Positions 17,295-26,837 of a stretch of 47,870 nucleotides of DNA are shown piece by piece. The notes beneath the pieces are model-generated. The model saw only the letters and a list, made by a program, of their open reading frames with translations. It was not told the origin of the DNA and searched no databases. Source of the stretch: Elusimicrobia bacterium ADurb.Bin231 (GTDB lineage Bacteria; Elusimicrobiota; UBA8919; MWCF01); the NCBI GenBank assembly GCA_002069855.1, contig MWCF01000110.1, positions 1-47,870 of the forward strand, given 5' to 3'. The translations under genes were made by a program, and so were the position numbers. The number at the start of each line of letters is the position of its first letter. The stretch's first letter is position 1.

Positions 17295-18965
17295 TCATAT
17301 TATAAATAACGGGCAATCCATTTTAAAATCGCAGTTATGACAATAATCATTCTGCCTCGGCATAAAAACTTCGTCAGGAGAACTGCCTTTTTTGTAAAGT
17401 ATTTCAGAAGCCCTTATTTTCTCCACTGTTTCGTCAACTAACTTTATATTTTCGCTTATTATGCGTGAAATGTCAATACCTGAAACTGCGCCGCTGCCGT
17501 TGCCTATAATATCAAAAGTAATCTTTTTATCAAAGTTTAGAAAAAATAAAGACAATTTCACAGGAGGCGTTGAAGTAATATGCCCTTCTTTACATGCCAG
17601 CCAGTAAATCGCAAGCTGCAGCTTATGGTCTTCCATTATCCTTTCATTGGGCCAAGTGGGTTCAGTTTTATAATCTATAATCTCATACTTCCCGCCGTCG
17701 AGTTCATCAATGCGGTCTATAAAACCGGTAAACAACGCCTTCTCTCCCACCTGAAGCTCAAAATATTCTTCTATCCTATACGCCTTTTTATAAGCCACTC
17801 CAGCCACGAATGATTTATAGTAACTGGTTAACATATCGACTGCGCGTTTATAATACTCTCTTTCACTTACGCCATCCTCTTCATATCCTTCACTTTTCCA
17901 GCTTTCTTTCAGCATGGAAAGCAAAGCCCTTAAACTTGGTTTTGTCATAATTCCGTCATAAGTGTAAAATTTTTCAAATGCTTCATGCACACTTGTGCCT
18001 AACGAAAAAAACGAATGCGGTTTTAATCTGATTTTGTCCACATAAACCAATCTGTATTGTCTCGGACATGTAAGATACATATTAAATTTTGAAAAAGATA
18101 ACCGCATTCTTGTTTTATCCGGAATAAATCCTTTCCATACGGAACAAGAGGCTCTGAAAGAACAAAATGAACACCATTGACCTTTAACCGGCGCGAACTC
18201 TTTTCTGGCGATTCCGGTTGCCACGGATTTTACATTTTCCTCAAATTGTCTTATCGCTTCCTTTTTTAAATCAACGCTCAATTTCATATTTTCTCTGAGC
18301 AAATAAAACACAACAGAAATCTTTCTGGAAGGAAAAAGCTTTTTTGCCGCGGTGTAAAGAGACGCGGCGCGCGATTGAAGACCCCATGCGCTGGAAAGTT
18401 TGTAAACTATAACCTCATAACTGCCGTCAGGAAGAGACATAATTCTGTCAATTCTCTCAATAATCTTAACTCCTCCGATATCGGCATTCGCTTTCACTTC
18501 AAGAGCCGGCACTTTAACATTTTTATTCTTCCATGAAGGAAGTTCGGCAACCCGTTCCTTAAGTGAAGAATTTTTCTCATAAAACTTTGAGATTATATTT
18601 TTCCCTTCCTCATAACAAGCGGATGCGTCCGCCGGATTATTAAAAACAGCTGATACCCATAAACGGTCATAAACTGATAACATGTTCTCCAAAGAACATA
18701 AAGAACCGGACTTGTAAGATTCTTTCAGCACATTGGTAACAACTTTGTATAAGACCATTCCGGAATTCTGGCTTGCTGATGTTTTGGTATCAGACGCTTC
18801 CCCGACAATCGTTTGTAAATACGAAAAATTGTACTTTCTCGGGCATGTAAGATACGTGTCTACTGCCTTAAACGAAAGCGGTTTAATGTCTCCCAAATTA
18901 ATACTGGTTTTAATATCTTTAAACAGTTCAAAAGACTTATTAAATACCTTATTTACACTCAACAT
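17295..18965 (-). CDS. Tandem-duplicated Cas4/AddB-like Fe-S PD-(D/E)XK nuclease
   Basis: The 556-residue protein is two copies of a RecB/Cas4-type nuclease module. Copy 1 spans about 30-280 (YLTCPRKY, C41; C265, C268, C274). Copy 2 spans about 290-556 (YLTCPRQY, C300; C542, C545, C551). Each has one N-terminal and three C-terminal cysteines, the 4Fe-4S pattern of AddB and Cas4. Copy 2 retains active-site elements: H327 in GTSVHEAFE, GFIDRID at 414-420, DYK at 431-433 and QLAIYW. Copy 1 keeps ERIDRI but has VYK at 187-189 instead of DYK and lacks the His, so it looks catalytically dead. It lies within the branched-chain operon, between ilvD and ilvB. No helicase partner is in the window. Its role may be DNA repair. 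Confidence 0.82.
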   Translation of the reverse strand: MLSVNKVFNKSFELFKDIKTSINLGDIKPLSFKAVDTYLTCPRKYNFSYLQTIVGEASDTKTSASQNSGMVLYKVVTNVLKESYKSGSLCSLENMLSVYDRLWVSAVFNNPADASACYEEGKNIISKFYEKNSSLKERVAELPSWKNKNVKVPALEVKANADIGGVKIIERIDRIMSLPDGSYEVIVYKLSSAWGLQSRAASLYTAAKKLFPSRKISVVFYLLRENMKLSVDLKKEAIRQFEENVKSVATGIARKEFAPVKGQWCSFCSFRASCSVWKGFIPDKTRMRLSFSKFNMYLTCPRQYRLVYVDKIRLKPHSFFSLGTSVHEAFEKFYTYDGIMTKPSLRALLSMLKESWKSEGYEEDGVSEREYYKRAVDMLTSYYKSFVAGVAYKKAYRIEEYFELQVGEKALFTGFIDRIDELDGGKYEIIDYKTEPTWPNERIMEDHKLQLAIYWLACKEGHITSTPPVKLSLFFLNFDKKITFDIIGNGSGAVSGIDISRIISENIKLVDETVEKIRASEILYKKGSSPDEVFMPRQNDYCHNCDFKMDCPLFII

Positions 18966-19012
18966 TATGATAATTCCTTTCCATTTTCTAATCCTTTAAT
19001 TAAAAGGATGCG

Positions 19013-20668
19013 CTATTTTAAAACCGCTCCTGTATCCGCGGAAGCAACCAGACGCGAATATCTGGATAACCAGCCGGTTTTTATTTTTGGTTCAAAATGT
19101 TTCTTTCTGTTCAACCTGAATTTTATCTCCATATCCGTTAATTTGGCGGAAATTTTTCTATTGGGAATGTCTATGGTAATCTCTTCCCCATCTTTTATAA
19201 TGCCTATGGGCCCGTCTGAAGCCGCTTCCGGAGATATATGACCTATGCATGGGCCTCTTGTGCCTCCGGAGAACCTGCCGTCAGTAATAAGAGCGACTGA
19301 TTCTGATAATCCCATGCCAACTATCGCGGCTGTGGGAGAAAGCATCTCTCTCATTCCTGGCCCGCCTTTAGGGCCTTCATTTCTTATAACAACGACATCT
19401 CCAGGTTTTATCTTTTTAAACAATATCGCAGACATAGCTGATTCTTCAGATTCATATATCCGTGCCACTCCGGTAAACTTCATGGCCTTAGGACTTACAG
19501 CTGATTGCTTGACAACGCAACCGTTATAAGCGATGTTGCCGAAAAGTATAGCAATGCCGCCTTCTTTGGCATAAGGTTTCTTCAGAGGTCTTATAACCTC
19601 ATTGTCCCGAACAAAACCTGATTGAGCAATCTTTGAAACACTTGTTCCGGAAACAGTCGGATTATCTTTCAATAATCCTTTAAGAACAGACATAACCGCG
19701 GGAATGCCGCCAGCGTGATACAAATCCTCCATGTAGTAATTATCCCCTGCAGGCTCAAGTTTTACTATATACGGAGTCATTTTGGAAATTTTATCAAACA
19801 GAGTTAAAGGAAGTTTTATACCGCACTCATTGGCGATTGCCGGAAGATGCAAAACCGTATTGGTTGATCCTCCGAGAGCCATATCAGCAACAATCGCGTT
19901 ATAAAACGCTTCAGGAGTCATAATCCTGCGGGGAAGTATATTTTTTTTGATCAACTCTATAATCCTCTGTCCTGTTTCATAAGCGATACGCTTTTTATGG
20001 CTTGACACAGCGGGGGCTGTGCCGCAGTCCGGCAATGACATACCCATTATTTCAGTTAAACATGCCATAGTATTTGCCGTATAAAGCCCCTGGCAGCTCC
20101 CCTGCCCGGGACAGGCCGCGAGTTCAAGTTCTTCCAGCTCGGTTTCCTTTATCTTTTTCGCCCTGTATAAACCCACTGCTTCAAATGAATCCCTCACAAG
20201 AGATCTTCTTCTGCCTTTATAGAAACCTGTAAGCATAGGACCAGCGGTAAGCATAATACACGGGATATTTAATCTTCCGGCAGCCATCAGCATCCCAGGA
20301 GTAATTTTATCGCAATTAGTTAGAAGCACAAGTCCGTCAAGTTTATGCGCCATCGCAACGGATTCCACGCAATCCGCTATAAGTTCTCTTGAAGGTAAAG
20401 AATAGCACATACCGGAATGACCCATTGCTATTCCGTCGCAAACCGCAGGAAGACCGAATATAAACGGAGTGCCGCCGGCGGATTCAACGCCTCTCTCAAC
20501 AAACCTTTCCAGCTCGCGCATACCTATATGCCCGGGGACAAGATCGGAATAACTGGAAGCAATACCTATAAATGGTTTATGAACCGACATCTTACTAATA
20601 CCTGTAGCATAAAGTAAACATCTGTTCGGAGCTCTTTCGACTCCTGTCTTGGCATCATCGCTTCTCAT
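19013..20668 (-). CDS. ilvD: Dihydroxy-acid dehydratase
   Basis: IlvD dehydrates dihydroxy-acids to the 2-oxo acids preceding valine and isoleucine, using an iron-sulfur cluster. The 551-residue protein shows [11 protein letters not shown] with a cluster cysteine, [17 protein letters not shown] with further cysteines, and the C-terminal [20 protein letters not shown] signature. The ATG at 20668 has GGGAGGG five bases upstream. It is preceded by a small membrane-protein gene (27 bp gap) and followed by the nuclease gene. Length and motifs are normal. Confidence 0.96.
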   Translation of the reverse strand: MRSDDAKTGVERAPNRCLLYATGISKMSVHKPFIGIASSYSDLVPGHIGMRELERFVERGVESAGGTPFIFGLPAVCDGIAMGHSGMCYSLPSRELIADCVESVAMAHKLDGLVLLTNCDKITPGMLMAAGRLNIPCIMLTAGPMLTGFYKGRRRSLVRDSFEAVGLYRAKKIKETELEELELAACPGQGSCQGLYTANTMACLTEIMGMSLPDCGTAPAVSSHKKRIAYETGQRIIELIKKNILPRRIMTPEAFYNAIVADMALGGSTNTVLHLPAIANECGIKLPLTLFDKISKMTPYIVKLEPAGDNYYMEDLYHAGGIPAVMSVLKGLLKDNPTVSGTSVSKIAQSGFVRDNEVIRPLKKPYAKEGGIAILFGNIAYNGCVVKQSAVSPKAMKFTGVARIYESEESAMSAILFKKIKPGDVVVIRNEGPKGGPGMREMLSPTAAIVGMGLSESVALITDGRFSGGTRGPCIGHISPEAASDGPIGIIKDGEEITIDIPNRKISAKLTDMEIKFRLNRKKHFEPKIKTGWLSRYSRLVASADTGAVLK

Positions 20669-20695
20669 TTTAACCCTCCCGTGTTTTTTACTTCT

Positions 20696-20998
20696 TTATT
20701 TAAATTCTTCTATGTCTATTTTTTTCACACGTTTGATTTTTTTAGGCTTCTTTTTAACTTTCTTGGATTCTTCTAAAGATACTGTAAATGTTTCTTCTTC
20801 AACAGGTACTATCTTTTTTACGGGTTTCGCGCTCGGAGGAGCGTACAAAGAGGAAATCGTAACTGTGGAAATATTCCCTGATCTGTAATCTACAATAGCG
20901 TTCCGAGGACGCATCTTTTTCGTGACTGCCAACGCTCCGATAAAAATCAGCACTATTTCGAGAACTATTAATTGCGTTTGCGTCTTTGAGAATTCCAT
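20696..20998 (-). CDS. Small membrane-anchored protein with lysine-rich tail
   Basis: I did not recognise this family. The ATG at 20998 gives 100 residues; a GTG three codons earlier is too close to the AGGG upstream. An N-terminal hydrophobic stretch (LIVLEIVLIFIGALAV) is a single membrane anchor. It is followed by a moderately polar section and a strongly basic tail (KKVKKKPKKIKRVKK), possibly for nucleic acid or phospholipid contact. It sits between cimA and ilvD in the amino-acid run, with 27 bp to ilvD, so it is probably co-transcribed. No function can be assigned. Confidence 0.6.
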   Translation of the reverse strand: MEFSKTQTQLIVLEIVLIFIGALAVTKKMRPRNAIVDYRSGNISTVTISSLYAPPSAKPVKKIVPVEEETFTVSLEESKKVKKKPKKIKRVKKIDIEEFK

Positions 20999-21107
20999 AA
21001 TCGCCACACCCTAAAATAAGTTCATCCGCATATAACCGTTAAAATCTTACATACTGCTATATAAATTATGAACTTTCAATTTGTCCGTTCTAATTTTTAC
21101 GACATTT

Positions 21108-22667
21108 TCAATCCGCTTTTGATAATTTATATTCTATGGCATCCACCATAGCCTGCCAAGAGGCCTCTATTATGTTCTCCGAAACTCCCACCGTAGTCCA
21201 CTCGCTTTTTCCGTCGCCGGATTCTATAAGCACTCTTACCTTGGCGCCGGTACCGTCTGTCGGATTAATAATCCTTACTTTAAAATCCGACAGATGGACA
21301 TATTTTAATTTAGGATAAAATTTTTCAAGAGCTTTTCTTAAAGCGTTGTCAAGAGCATTAACTGGCCCGTCGCCTTCAGCTGCGGCAAGCTCTTCTTTTC
21401 CTGCGACAAATATTTTAATAACGGCCTGGGAACTGAGAACCCCGTTCATATTTTTTTGTACTGAAACGGTAAATCCTCCAAGATTAAAAAACTTCTTATA
21501 TTTACCGAGCTGCCTTTTTACAAGCAGTTCAAAAGATCCCTCAGCGCCTTCGTATTGATACCCCTTTTTCTCTTGATTTTTAATAAGATCCAGTATTTTC
21601 TGGGCGGAGGATTTGTCTTTTTCAAAATCTATATTCATTTCACCGGATTTCAACAAAACATTTGCCCTGCCGGACAGCTCAGATATAAGAATCCTTCTTT
21701 CATTTCCAACTGAAGAAGGTGCTACATGTTCGTAAGTGGATGAATCTCTGGCTACGGCAGATACATGTATTCCGCCTTTATGAGCAAAAGCGGAATGTCC
21801 CACATATGGCTGTCTATTATTCGGCACAATATTTGCCACTTCGCATATATATCTGGAGGTCTCGGTAAGAAACTTAAGTTTTCCTGCAGGAAGACACTCT
21901 ATCCCGAGTTTTAAATTTATATTCGCTATTATGGAAGAAAGATTAACGTTGCCGCATCTTTCACCCCAACCGTTGAGAGTACCCTGAACAAGGACACACC
22001 CGGATTCTACGGCTGCCAGAGAATTGGCTACAGCACAATCGGAATCATTATGAGCGTGAATTCCCAAAGGGATCAATATTCTTTCAGTTACCTTTCTTAA
22101 AATTTCGCTGATATTTTTAGGCAGCATTCCTCCATTAGTATCGCAAAGTGTTATATTGTCTGCTCCCGCTGAAACAGCGGACTCAAGAGTTTTCAATGCA
22201 TATTCCGGATTTGCCATATATCCGTCGAAAAAATGTTCCGCATCATATATAACTTCCAAACCTCTCTTTTTAAGATATCTGACAGAATCATATATCATAT
22301 CCAGATTTTCTTGCGGAGTAGCGCGTATCGCATATTTCACATGCAAATCCCATGTTTTTCCGAAAATGCATGCGCAATCAGGTTTCACAGCCAATATGGC
22401 GCGCAGATTCTTGTCAGCGGAAGCTTTTATATTTTTATGTCTGGTAGATCCGAAGGCTGTAATCTTAGCGTTTTTCAATCCTATCTTTCGCGACCTGTGA
22501 AAAAATTCCACATCTTTGGGATTGGAATACGGCCAGCCGCCTTCGATATAATGTATCCCTAAAGCGTCCAGGGCGGAGGCAATTTTTAATTTGTCGTCAA
22601 CTGTAAAGGTTATTCCTTCTCCCTGGGAACCGTCCCGCAAAGTAGTATCCAAAAGTTTAATTTTCAT
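21108..22667 (-). CDS. cimA: (R)-citramalate synthase
   Basis: CimA condenses pyruvate and acetyl-CoA to citramalate, the entry to 2-oxobutyrate and isoleucine that bypasses threonine deaminase. The 519-residue protein has the DRE-TIM start LLDTTLRDGSQGEG, then YIEGGWPYSNPKD, which is the CimA/LeuA2 form rather than the 2-isopropylmalate synthase form. The metal-binding HxH is in GIHAHNDSDCAVA. The C-terminal quarter is the LeuA-type regulatory domain. GAGG, located inside the lysC stop region, serves as its ribosome site 6 bp before ATG. The neighbours ilvD, ilvB and ilvN fit this pathway; leuBCD are elsewhere. Confidence 0.92.
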   Translation of the reverse strand: MKIKLLDTTLRDGSQGEGITFTVDDKLKIASALDALGIHYIEGGWPYSNPKDVEFFHRSRKIGLKNAKITAFGSTRHKNIKASADKNLRAILAVKPDCACIFGKTWDLHVKYAIRATPQENLDMIYDSVRYLKKRGLEVIYDAEHFFDGYMANPEYALKTLESAVSAGADNITLCDTNGGMLPKNISEILRKVTERILIPLGIHAHNDSDCAVANSLAAVESGCVLVQGTLNGWGERCGNVNLSSIIANINLKLGIECLPAGKLKFLTETSRYICEVANIVPNNRQPYVGHSAFAHKGGIHVSAVARDSSTYEHVAPSSVGNERRILISELSGRANVLLKSGEMNIDFEKDKSSAQKILDLIKNQEKKGYQYEGAEGSFELLVKRQLGKYKKFFNLGGFTVSVQKNMNGVLSSQAVIKIFVAGKEELAAAEGDGPVNALDNALRKALEKFYPKLKYVHLSDFKVRIINPTDGTGAKVRVLIESGDGKSEWTTVGVSENIIEASWQAMVDAIEYKLSKAD

Positions 22668-22670
22668 TTT

Positions 22671-23897
22671 TTACCTCGTGTTGCTTTTATTAAGACCAAA
22701 CTCCTTATGAAGAAGATTGACCGCTTTTTGCGTGTCTTTTTCAGACACCACGCATGATATTTTTATTTCACTCGTCGAAATCATTTCAATATTTATTTTT
22801 TTATTGGCAAGAATCGCAAACATTTTTGCGGCAACACCGGGATGGCTTTTCATGCCTATTCCGACTATGGAAACCTTTGCCACATCTTCCTTATAAATTA
22901 TTCTGCCGGCGCCTATATTGCACGATACCTTTTTCAGTATTGAAACCGCGTTTTTCAGTTCGCTTTTGGGAACTGTAAAAGATATGTCATTATACCTTTC
23001 CCGCGCTGCAGACTGTATTATCATATCCACATTGATATTCGCATTAGCCAAAGCTCCAAATATTTTGGCTGCTATTCCCGGCTTGTCCGGCACATCAGTT
23101 ATGGATAATTTTGCCTCGTTTTTATCGTACGCTATACCTGAAACCACAACATCTTCCATAAGTGGAACCTCTCTTGTTATCAACGTTCCTTTTTCCTGAG
23201 AAAAACTGGAACGCACATGAATTATAACATTAAATTTTTTCGCTACTTCTATTGAACGAGCCATCATTACCTGGCTGCCCACGCCTGCCAGCTCAAGCAT
23301 CTCATCATAAGAAATAAGATCAAGTTTTTTTACATCCTTTACCAATCTCGGATCAGCAGTGTAAACTCCTTTAACATCAGTATATATTTCGCATTCAACC
23401 GCTTTTAAAGCGGAAGCAAGAGCAACAGCTGTAAGGTCACTCCCCCCCCTGCCGAGAGTAGTTATATCATCATTCGAATTCAGCCCCTGAAAACCGGCAA
23501 CTATCACTACCTTGCCTTTTTGTAGTTCTTTAATAATCTTTTGCGGCATTATTTTTCTGATTTTTGCCTTAGTGTGAACATTATCCGCATGAATCCCCGC
23601 CTGCGGACCTGTAAGAGAAATAGAATCCTTTCCCATTGAACGTATGGCCATTGAAAGCAAAGCTATAGACTGCATTTCGCCCGTGGCAAGCAACATATCC
23701 ATTTCTCTCGGATCTGGCAGAAGCGTAATTCTTGTTGCCTTGGTTATAAGATCATCAGTCATATCTCCGGGAGCTGAAACAACAACCACCACTTTATAAC
23801 TCTTTGATTTTTTGGCTACTCGAGCAGCTACTATTTTTATCTTTTCCGGAGTCGCGACTGAAGAACCTCCAAACTTCATTACTATAATATTATTCAT
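22671..23897 (-). CDS. lysC: Aspartate kinase, monofunctional with C-terminal ACT domains
   Basis: LysC phosphorylates aspartate, the first step toward threonine, lysine and methionine. The catalytic domain starts with VMKFGGSSVA, includes GRGGSDLTAVALA and the substrate element EIYTDVKGVYTADPR. Two ACT domains follow (near VPDKPGIAAKIFG and KSHPGVAAKMFA), where feedback inhibitors bind. The ATG at 23897 gives 408 residues and has GAGG six bases upstream; a longer frame to 23942 would overlap thrB and adds an unmatched segment. It lies between thrB (25 bp) and cimA (3 bp). Confidence 0.95.
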   Translation of the reverse strand: MNNIIVMKFGGSSVATPEKIKIVAARVAKKSKSYKVVVVVSAPGDMTDDLITKATRITLLPDPREMDMLLATGEMQSIALLSMAIRSMGKDSISLTGPQAGIHADNVHTKAKIRKIMPQKIIKELQKGKVVIVAGFQGLNSNDDITTLGRGGSDLTAVALASALKAVECEIYTDVKGVYTADPRLVKDVKKLDLISYDEMLELAGVGSQVMMARSIEVAKKFNVIIHVRSSFSQEKGTLITREVPLMEDVVVSGIAYDKNEAKLSITDVPDKPGIAAKIFGALANANINVDMIIQSAARERYNDISFTVPKSELKNAVSILKKVSCNIGAGRIIYKEDVAKVSIVGIGMKSHPGVAAKMFAILANKKINIEMISTSEIKISCVVSEKDTQKAVNLLHKEFGLNKSNTR

Positions 23898-23922
23898 TCC
23901 AGACCTCTTACAAAAAATATTT

Positions 23923-24843
23923 CTATTTAGAAATAAGAACACCCTTATTGCAAAAATCGCATATAATATATTTTGATTCTATGCCTCGCGCGCAAAACGC
24001 TTTTTGCATTGACCTGCCGATTCGTTCGCATTTAGTTTTCATATTTCGTGCGGCAATAGCAAGCAGCGTTGACCCGCTGCCGGACACACACACTCCGTAT
24101 GCTCCATTTCTCATAGCCGCGGAAAAAACATCATCTAAGCATGGAATAAGTTTTTTCCTGTATGGCTGATGCAGTTTATCTTCCATAGCTATAGACAGTA
24201 AATCATACTTCTTTTGAATGATCGCGGAAAGAAAAAGCGCAGACCTGCTTAAATTAAAAACAGCATCTCTGTGCAGTATTTTCTTCGGCAATATTTTTCT
24301 TGCCATATTTGTCGAAACTTCGAAATCCGGGATACAAAGTACAGCCTTCAGATCAGCAGGCATCTGAAATTTTACACATTTTACGTCGGCGCCGTCATAA
24401 TTACATACACATAGCCCTCCAATAAAAGCAGGAGCCACATTATCCGGATGACCTTCGAGATTAGCCGCTATTTTTATTATCTCTTCATCTGAAATTCTAC
24501 CGCCGCAAAGCTTGTTAGCGGCAACCAGCCCGCCGATCCTGGCAGCTGCGGAAGAGCCCAACCCCCTTGAGAGAGGAATATTGTTGATCAAGCGGATGTG
24601 TAAGGCATAATGTGTAAAGTGTAAAGTATCAAAGACCTTTTTCATTGCTCCATAAACGATATTGCTTTTGTCTACTGGCAGAGTTTTTCTTCCTTCCCCG
24701 AGTATTTCAAAATGAATTTCCTGATGCTTACCGTTTATTGCTGTCATTTCGATCTCGTTGTAAATCCTCAGAGAAGCGCCGAACACATCAAATCCGCTTC
24801 CGAAATTTGCCGTAGTTGCCGGAATTTTTAGCTTAAGTTTCAT
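23923..24843 (-). CDS. thrB: Homoserine kinase
   Basis: ThrB phosphorylates homoserine for threonine synthase. The 306-residue GHMP kinase begins LKIPATTANFGSGFDVFG and has the phosphate-binding loop IPLSRGLGSSAAARIGG and the C-terminal GVCVSGSGSTLLAI element. Just before IPLSRG the family spacing is interrupted by TLHFTHYALHIRLINN. That stretch is coded partly by a 35-bp tandem of 7-mers (24598-24632), an apparently in-frame microrepeat insertion in a loop. Its ATG shares ATGA with the stop of the upstream nuclease gene. thrC lies on the other side of the inserted restriction-modification pair. Confidence 0.93.
   Translation of the reverse strand: MKLKLKIPATTANFGSGFDVFGASLRIYNEIEMTAINGKHQEIHFEILGEGRKTLPVDKSNIVYGAMKKVFDTLHFTHYALHIRLINNIPLSRGLGSSAAARIGGLVAANKLCGGRISDEEIIKIAANLEGHPDNVAPAFIGGLCVCNYDGADVKCVKFQMPADLKAVLCIPDFEVSTNMARKILPKKILHRDAVFNLSRSALFLSAIIQKKYDLLSIAMEDKLHQPYRKKLIPCLDDVFSAAMRNGAYGVCVSGSGSTLLAIAARNMKTKCERIGRSMQKAFCARGIESKYIICDFCNKGVLISK
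24598..24632. repeat. 7-bp tandem microrepeat inside thrB
   Basis: Plus strand: GTGTAAG, GCATAAT, GTGTAAA, GTGTAAA, GTATCAA, five consecutive 7-mers with two perfect copies. It lies entirely within the thrB coding frame and corresponds to residues around TLHFTHYALHIR. Heptamers of this kind are unusual in coding sequence. The thrC copy (26959-26986) uses a different unit sequence but the same length. Confidence 0.7.
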
Positions 24844-25895
24844 AGTATTTTATTCATATTAAAGGAAAAATCTACTTCCCATATTTCCGGGTTATTAGAA
24901 ATAGAACCCATTTTTTTTATATCTGTAATTATATTTTCTGAAACTGAATTATATTCTGGTGCCAACGAAAGGAGTATCGGTTTAATGTTAAATTTTTTCC
25001 CTCCTATGATATGCCCACCAATATCTTCTCTTGCCCAATTAATATAATATTCTAACTGTAATGCAGCAAAATTAATATTTGTCGATGATTTTGGATGCTT
25101 TAATTCAATTAACCTATACAAATAACTAATTTCGTCAATTTTTTCTATTGTCACTATATCAATCTTTTGCATGCCTGTCCCGGCAAACACTTCATTGCCA
25201 ATCCAAACTATATTATTACCAAATATTTGAGGCAAAAAATTATTTTGACCTATTTTTAATTGTTGAAGTATGTACGCTTGTAAACCTGTTTCACTTTTTT
25301 TAATTTCGGCAAGCGGAATAGTTATAATATTATTTATGGTATAATTTACAGTTCCATTACCTTTTAAAATTCTATAATCACCGCTATGGAAATCCAGATC
25401 ATTATGATTTAAAGAGCTTCCATTATTTATATTTTCTATCAGAGATATTAACCTTTCTGTCTCCCAAGGGAAAAGCATTGTATTACCTCTTCCCCCTTTC
25501 ATTTTTCTATAAATTAGGGTCCATAATAATTCTTTCGCATAAGTTGGCAATTTATCTAAAGCTTCCCATTCAAGGACTCCGTTAGAATATACCTTATATG
25601 GTTTTATTTTTTTTCTATAAATTAATTTAACCGGCAAATTAGGATTTTTCGCATTATTACCTGTAATATGATAGACAACATCATCAACAGCCTTAAACAC
25701 TCCAAAAAATCTTCCTTTTTTGATACTCCTTCCTTCTATGTAAAAAAAGATAAAATCATCTTTTTTAACCCTACAAATGTCTGCAAGAAGACCGATATTA
25801 TTATCTTTTTCTCCAGAACTAACACCGACAAACATATATTTCAGATGAATCGGAAGAGATTCCTCATTGACAATAAATACATGCCCTTTCTTCAT
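24840..25895 (-). CDS. Putative restriction endonuclease: EVE-like N-terminus, PD-(D/E)XK C-terminus
   Basis: The 351-residue protein has two parts. Residues 1-135 (GHVFIVNEES..., DICRVKKDDFIFFYI, GRFFGVFKAVDDVVYHI) look like an EVE/PUA-type fold, domains that often read modified bases. Residues 205-310 contain KIDIVTI (D246) and LIELK (E264, K266), a good D...ExK nuclease core, then a helix-rich tail. It follows the DNA methyltransferase by 3 bp, so a restriction enzyme is the best reading. The specificity is unknown. Its stop overlaps the thrB start as ATGA. If the EVE-like call is right, it may be modification-dependent rather than classic type II. Confidence 0.65.
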   Translation of the reverse strand: MKKGHVFIVNEESLPIHLKYMFVGVSSGEKDNNIGLLADICRVKKDDFIFFYIEGRSIKKGRFFGVFKAVDDVVYHITGNNAKNPNLPVKLIYRKKIKPYKVYSNGVLEWEALDKLPTYAKELLWTLIYRKMKGGRGNTMLFPWETERLISLIENINNGSSLNHNDLDFHSGDYRILKGNGTVNYTINNIITIPLAEIKKSETGLQAYILQQLKIGQNNFLPQIFGNNIVWIGNEVFAGTGMQKIDIVTIEKIDEISYLYRLIELKHPKSSTNINFAALQLEYYINWAREDIGGHIIGGKKFNIKPILLSLAPEYNSVSENIITDIKKMGSISNNPEIWEVDFSFNMNKIL

Positions 25896-25898
25896 TTC

Positions 25899-26837
25899 TT
25901 ACCTCTTTTGAAAAAACATTATGTATTCGTGCTTGAAAATGTAAAATCCGCCGCCCAATGCCCTACGGCGCCAGAGTTGTTCTGCATTTCTTTTCGCCCG
26001 GTTACCGGAAATATTTTTTATTACGATACTTTTCAGTTTATATCCGTTTTCTAAAACTTTTTGCATTGTATAAAAGCTCAAAGGCACCCATTCGCTCTGA
26101 CTGTATTTATCCCCAATAATGAGCACCAAAAATCTTTTTTCATCAAGAAGTGGATAGGTGTTTTTAACGACCTGTGAAAATTTACTCAGAAATTCATCGG
26201 TAGTTTTTGCATTACACAGGTCATTAGGATTATCGCTAAATTTAATTATATCGTGATATGGCGGATGCATTATAATAAGTTGAACTTTTTCAGCATTGTA
26301 ATTTTGTCTCAATGTTTTTTTTACTTTTTCTATTGTTTCAAAAACGGTATTGTCACCTTCAATTATATCTGTTTTTACCTTGAAAGGATTTTGTTCTTGT
26401 GATATAAGTTCTTTTGCTCTCTTTACCATGTTTGGCAAAAGTTCAATACCGATTCCGTTACGACCCAATCTTTTACATTCAATTAAAGTTGTCCCACTGC
26501 CTAAAAAAGTATCTAAAACAATCTCTTTCTTTTTTGTATATCTCATTATTGCCTGATGTGGAATTTGAGGAATGAAATTACCGTGATATTCTCCGCTATG
26601 AGCACCGCTTTTGTCACGGGAGCCCAACAGCCATAAACTATCGGTAATAATGTCGCCGTAATCTTTCCAATTATTCAAATCAATATCATTGAAAATCGTA
26701 GTTTTCGGATGTTCGTATTTTTTTATATCTATCGGCGATAAATCTTTTTCAACAATATATGATAAGCCCAATTCTTCACGAATTAACTCGGATTTATTTT
26801 TAATTTTATAAATTTCTTTTTTGTTTTTCTTTTTCAT
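25899..26837 (-). CDS. DNA methyltransferase (N6-adenine or N4-cytosine)
   Basis: The 312-residue protein carries the AdoMet-binding motif DTFLGSGTTL at 109-118 followed by the catalytic-type HPPY at 191-194 in IIMHPPYHDIIKF. Thus motif I precedes motif IV, the order opposite to the beta-class enzyme remnant at 14836-15396. The family form of motif IV is (D/N/S)PP(Y/F); His in first position is unusual, and the modified base cannot be assigned. The stretch SGEYHGNFIPQIPHQAIMRYT before motif I is the AdoMet-site motif X region. Its ATG overlaps the thrC stop as ATGA, and the nuclease gene follows 3 bp later. It appears intact and full-length. Confidence 0.85.
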   Translation of the reverse strand: MKKKNKKEIYKIKNKSELIREELGLSYIVEKDLSPIDIKKYEHPKTTIFNDIDLNNWKDYGDIITDSLWLLGSRDKSGAHSGEYHGNFIPQIPHQAIMRYTKKKEIVLDTFLGSGTTLIECKRLGRNGIGIELLPNMVKRAKELISQEQNPFKVKTDIIEGDNTVFETIEKVKKTLRQNYNAEKVQLIIMHPPYHDIIKFSDNPNDLCNAKTTDEFLSKFSQVVKNTYPLLDEKRFLVLIIGDKYSQSEWVPLSFYTMQKVLENGYKLKSIVIKNISGNRAKRNAEQLWRRRALGGGFYIFKHEYIMFFQKR

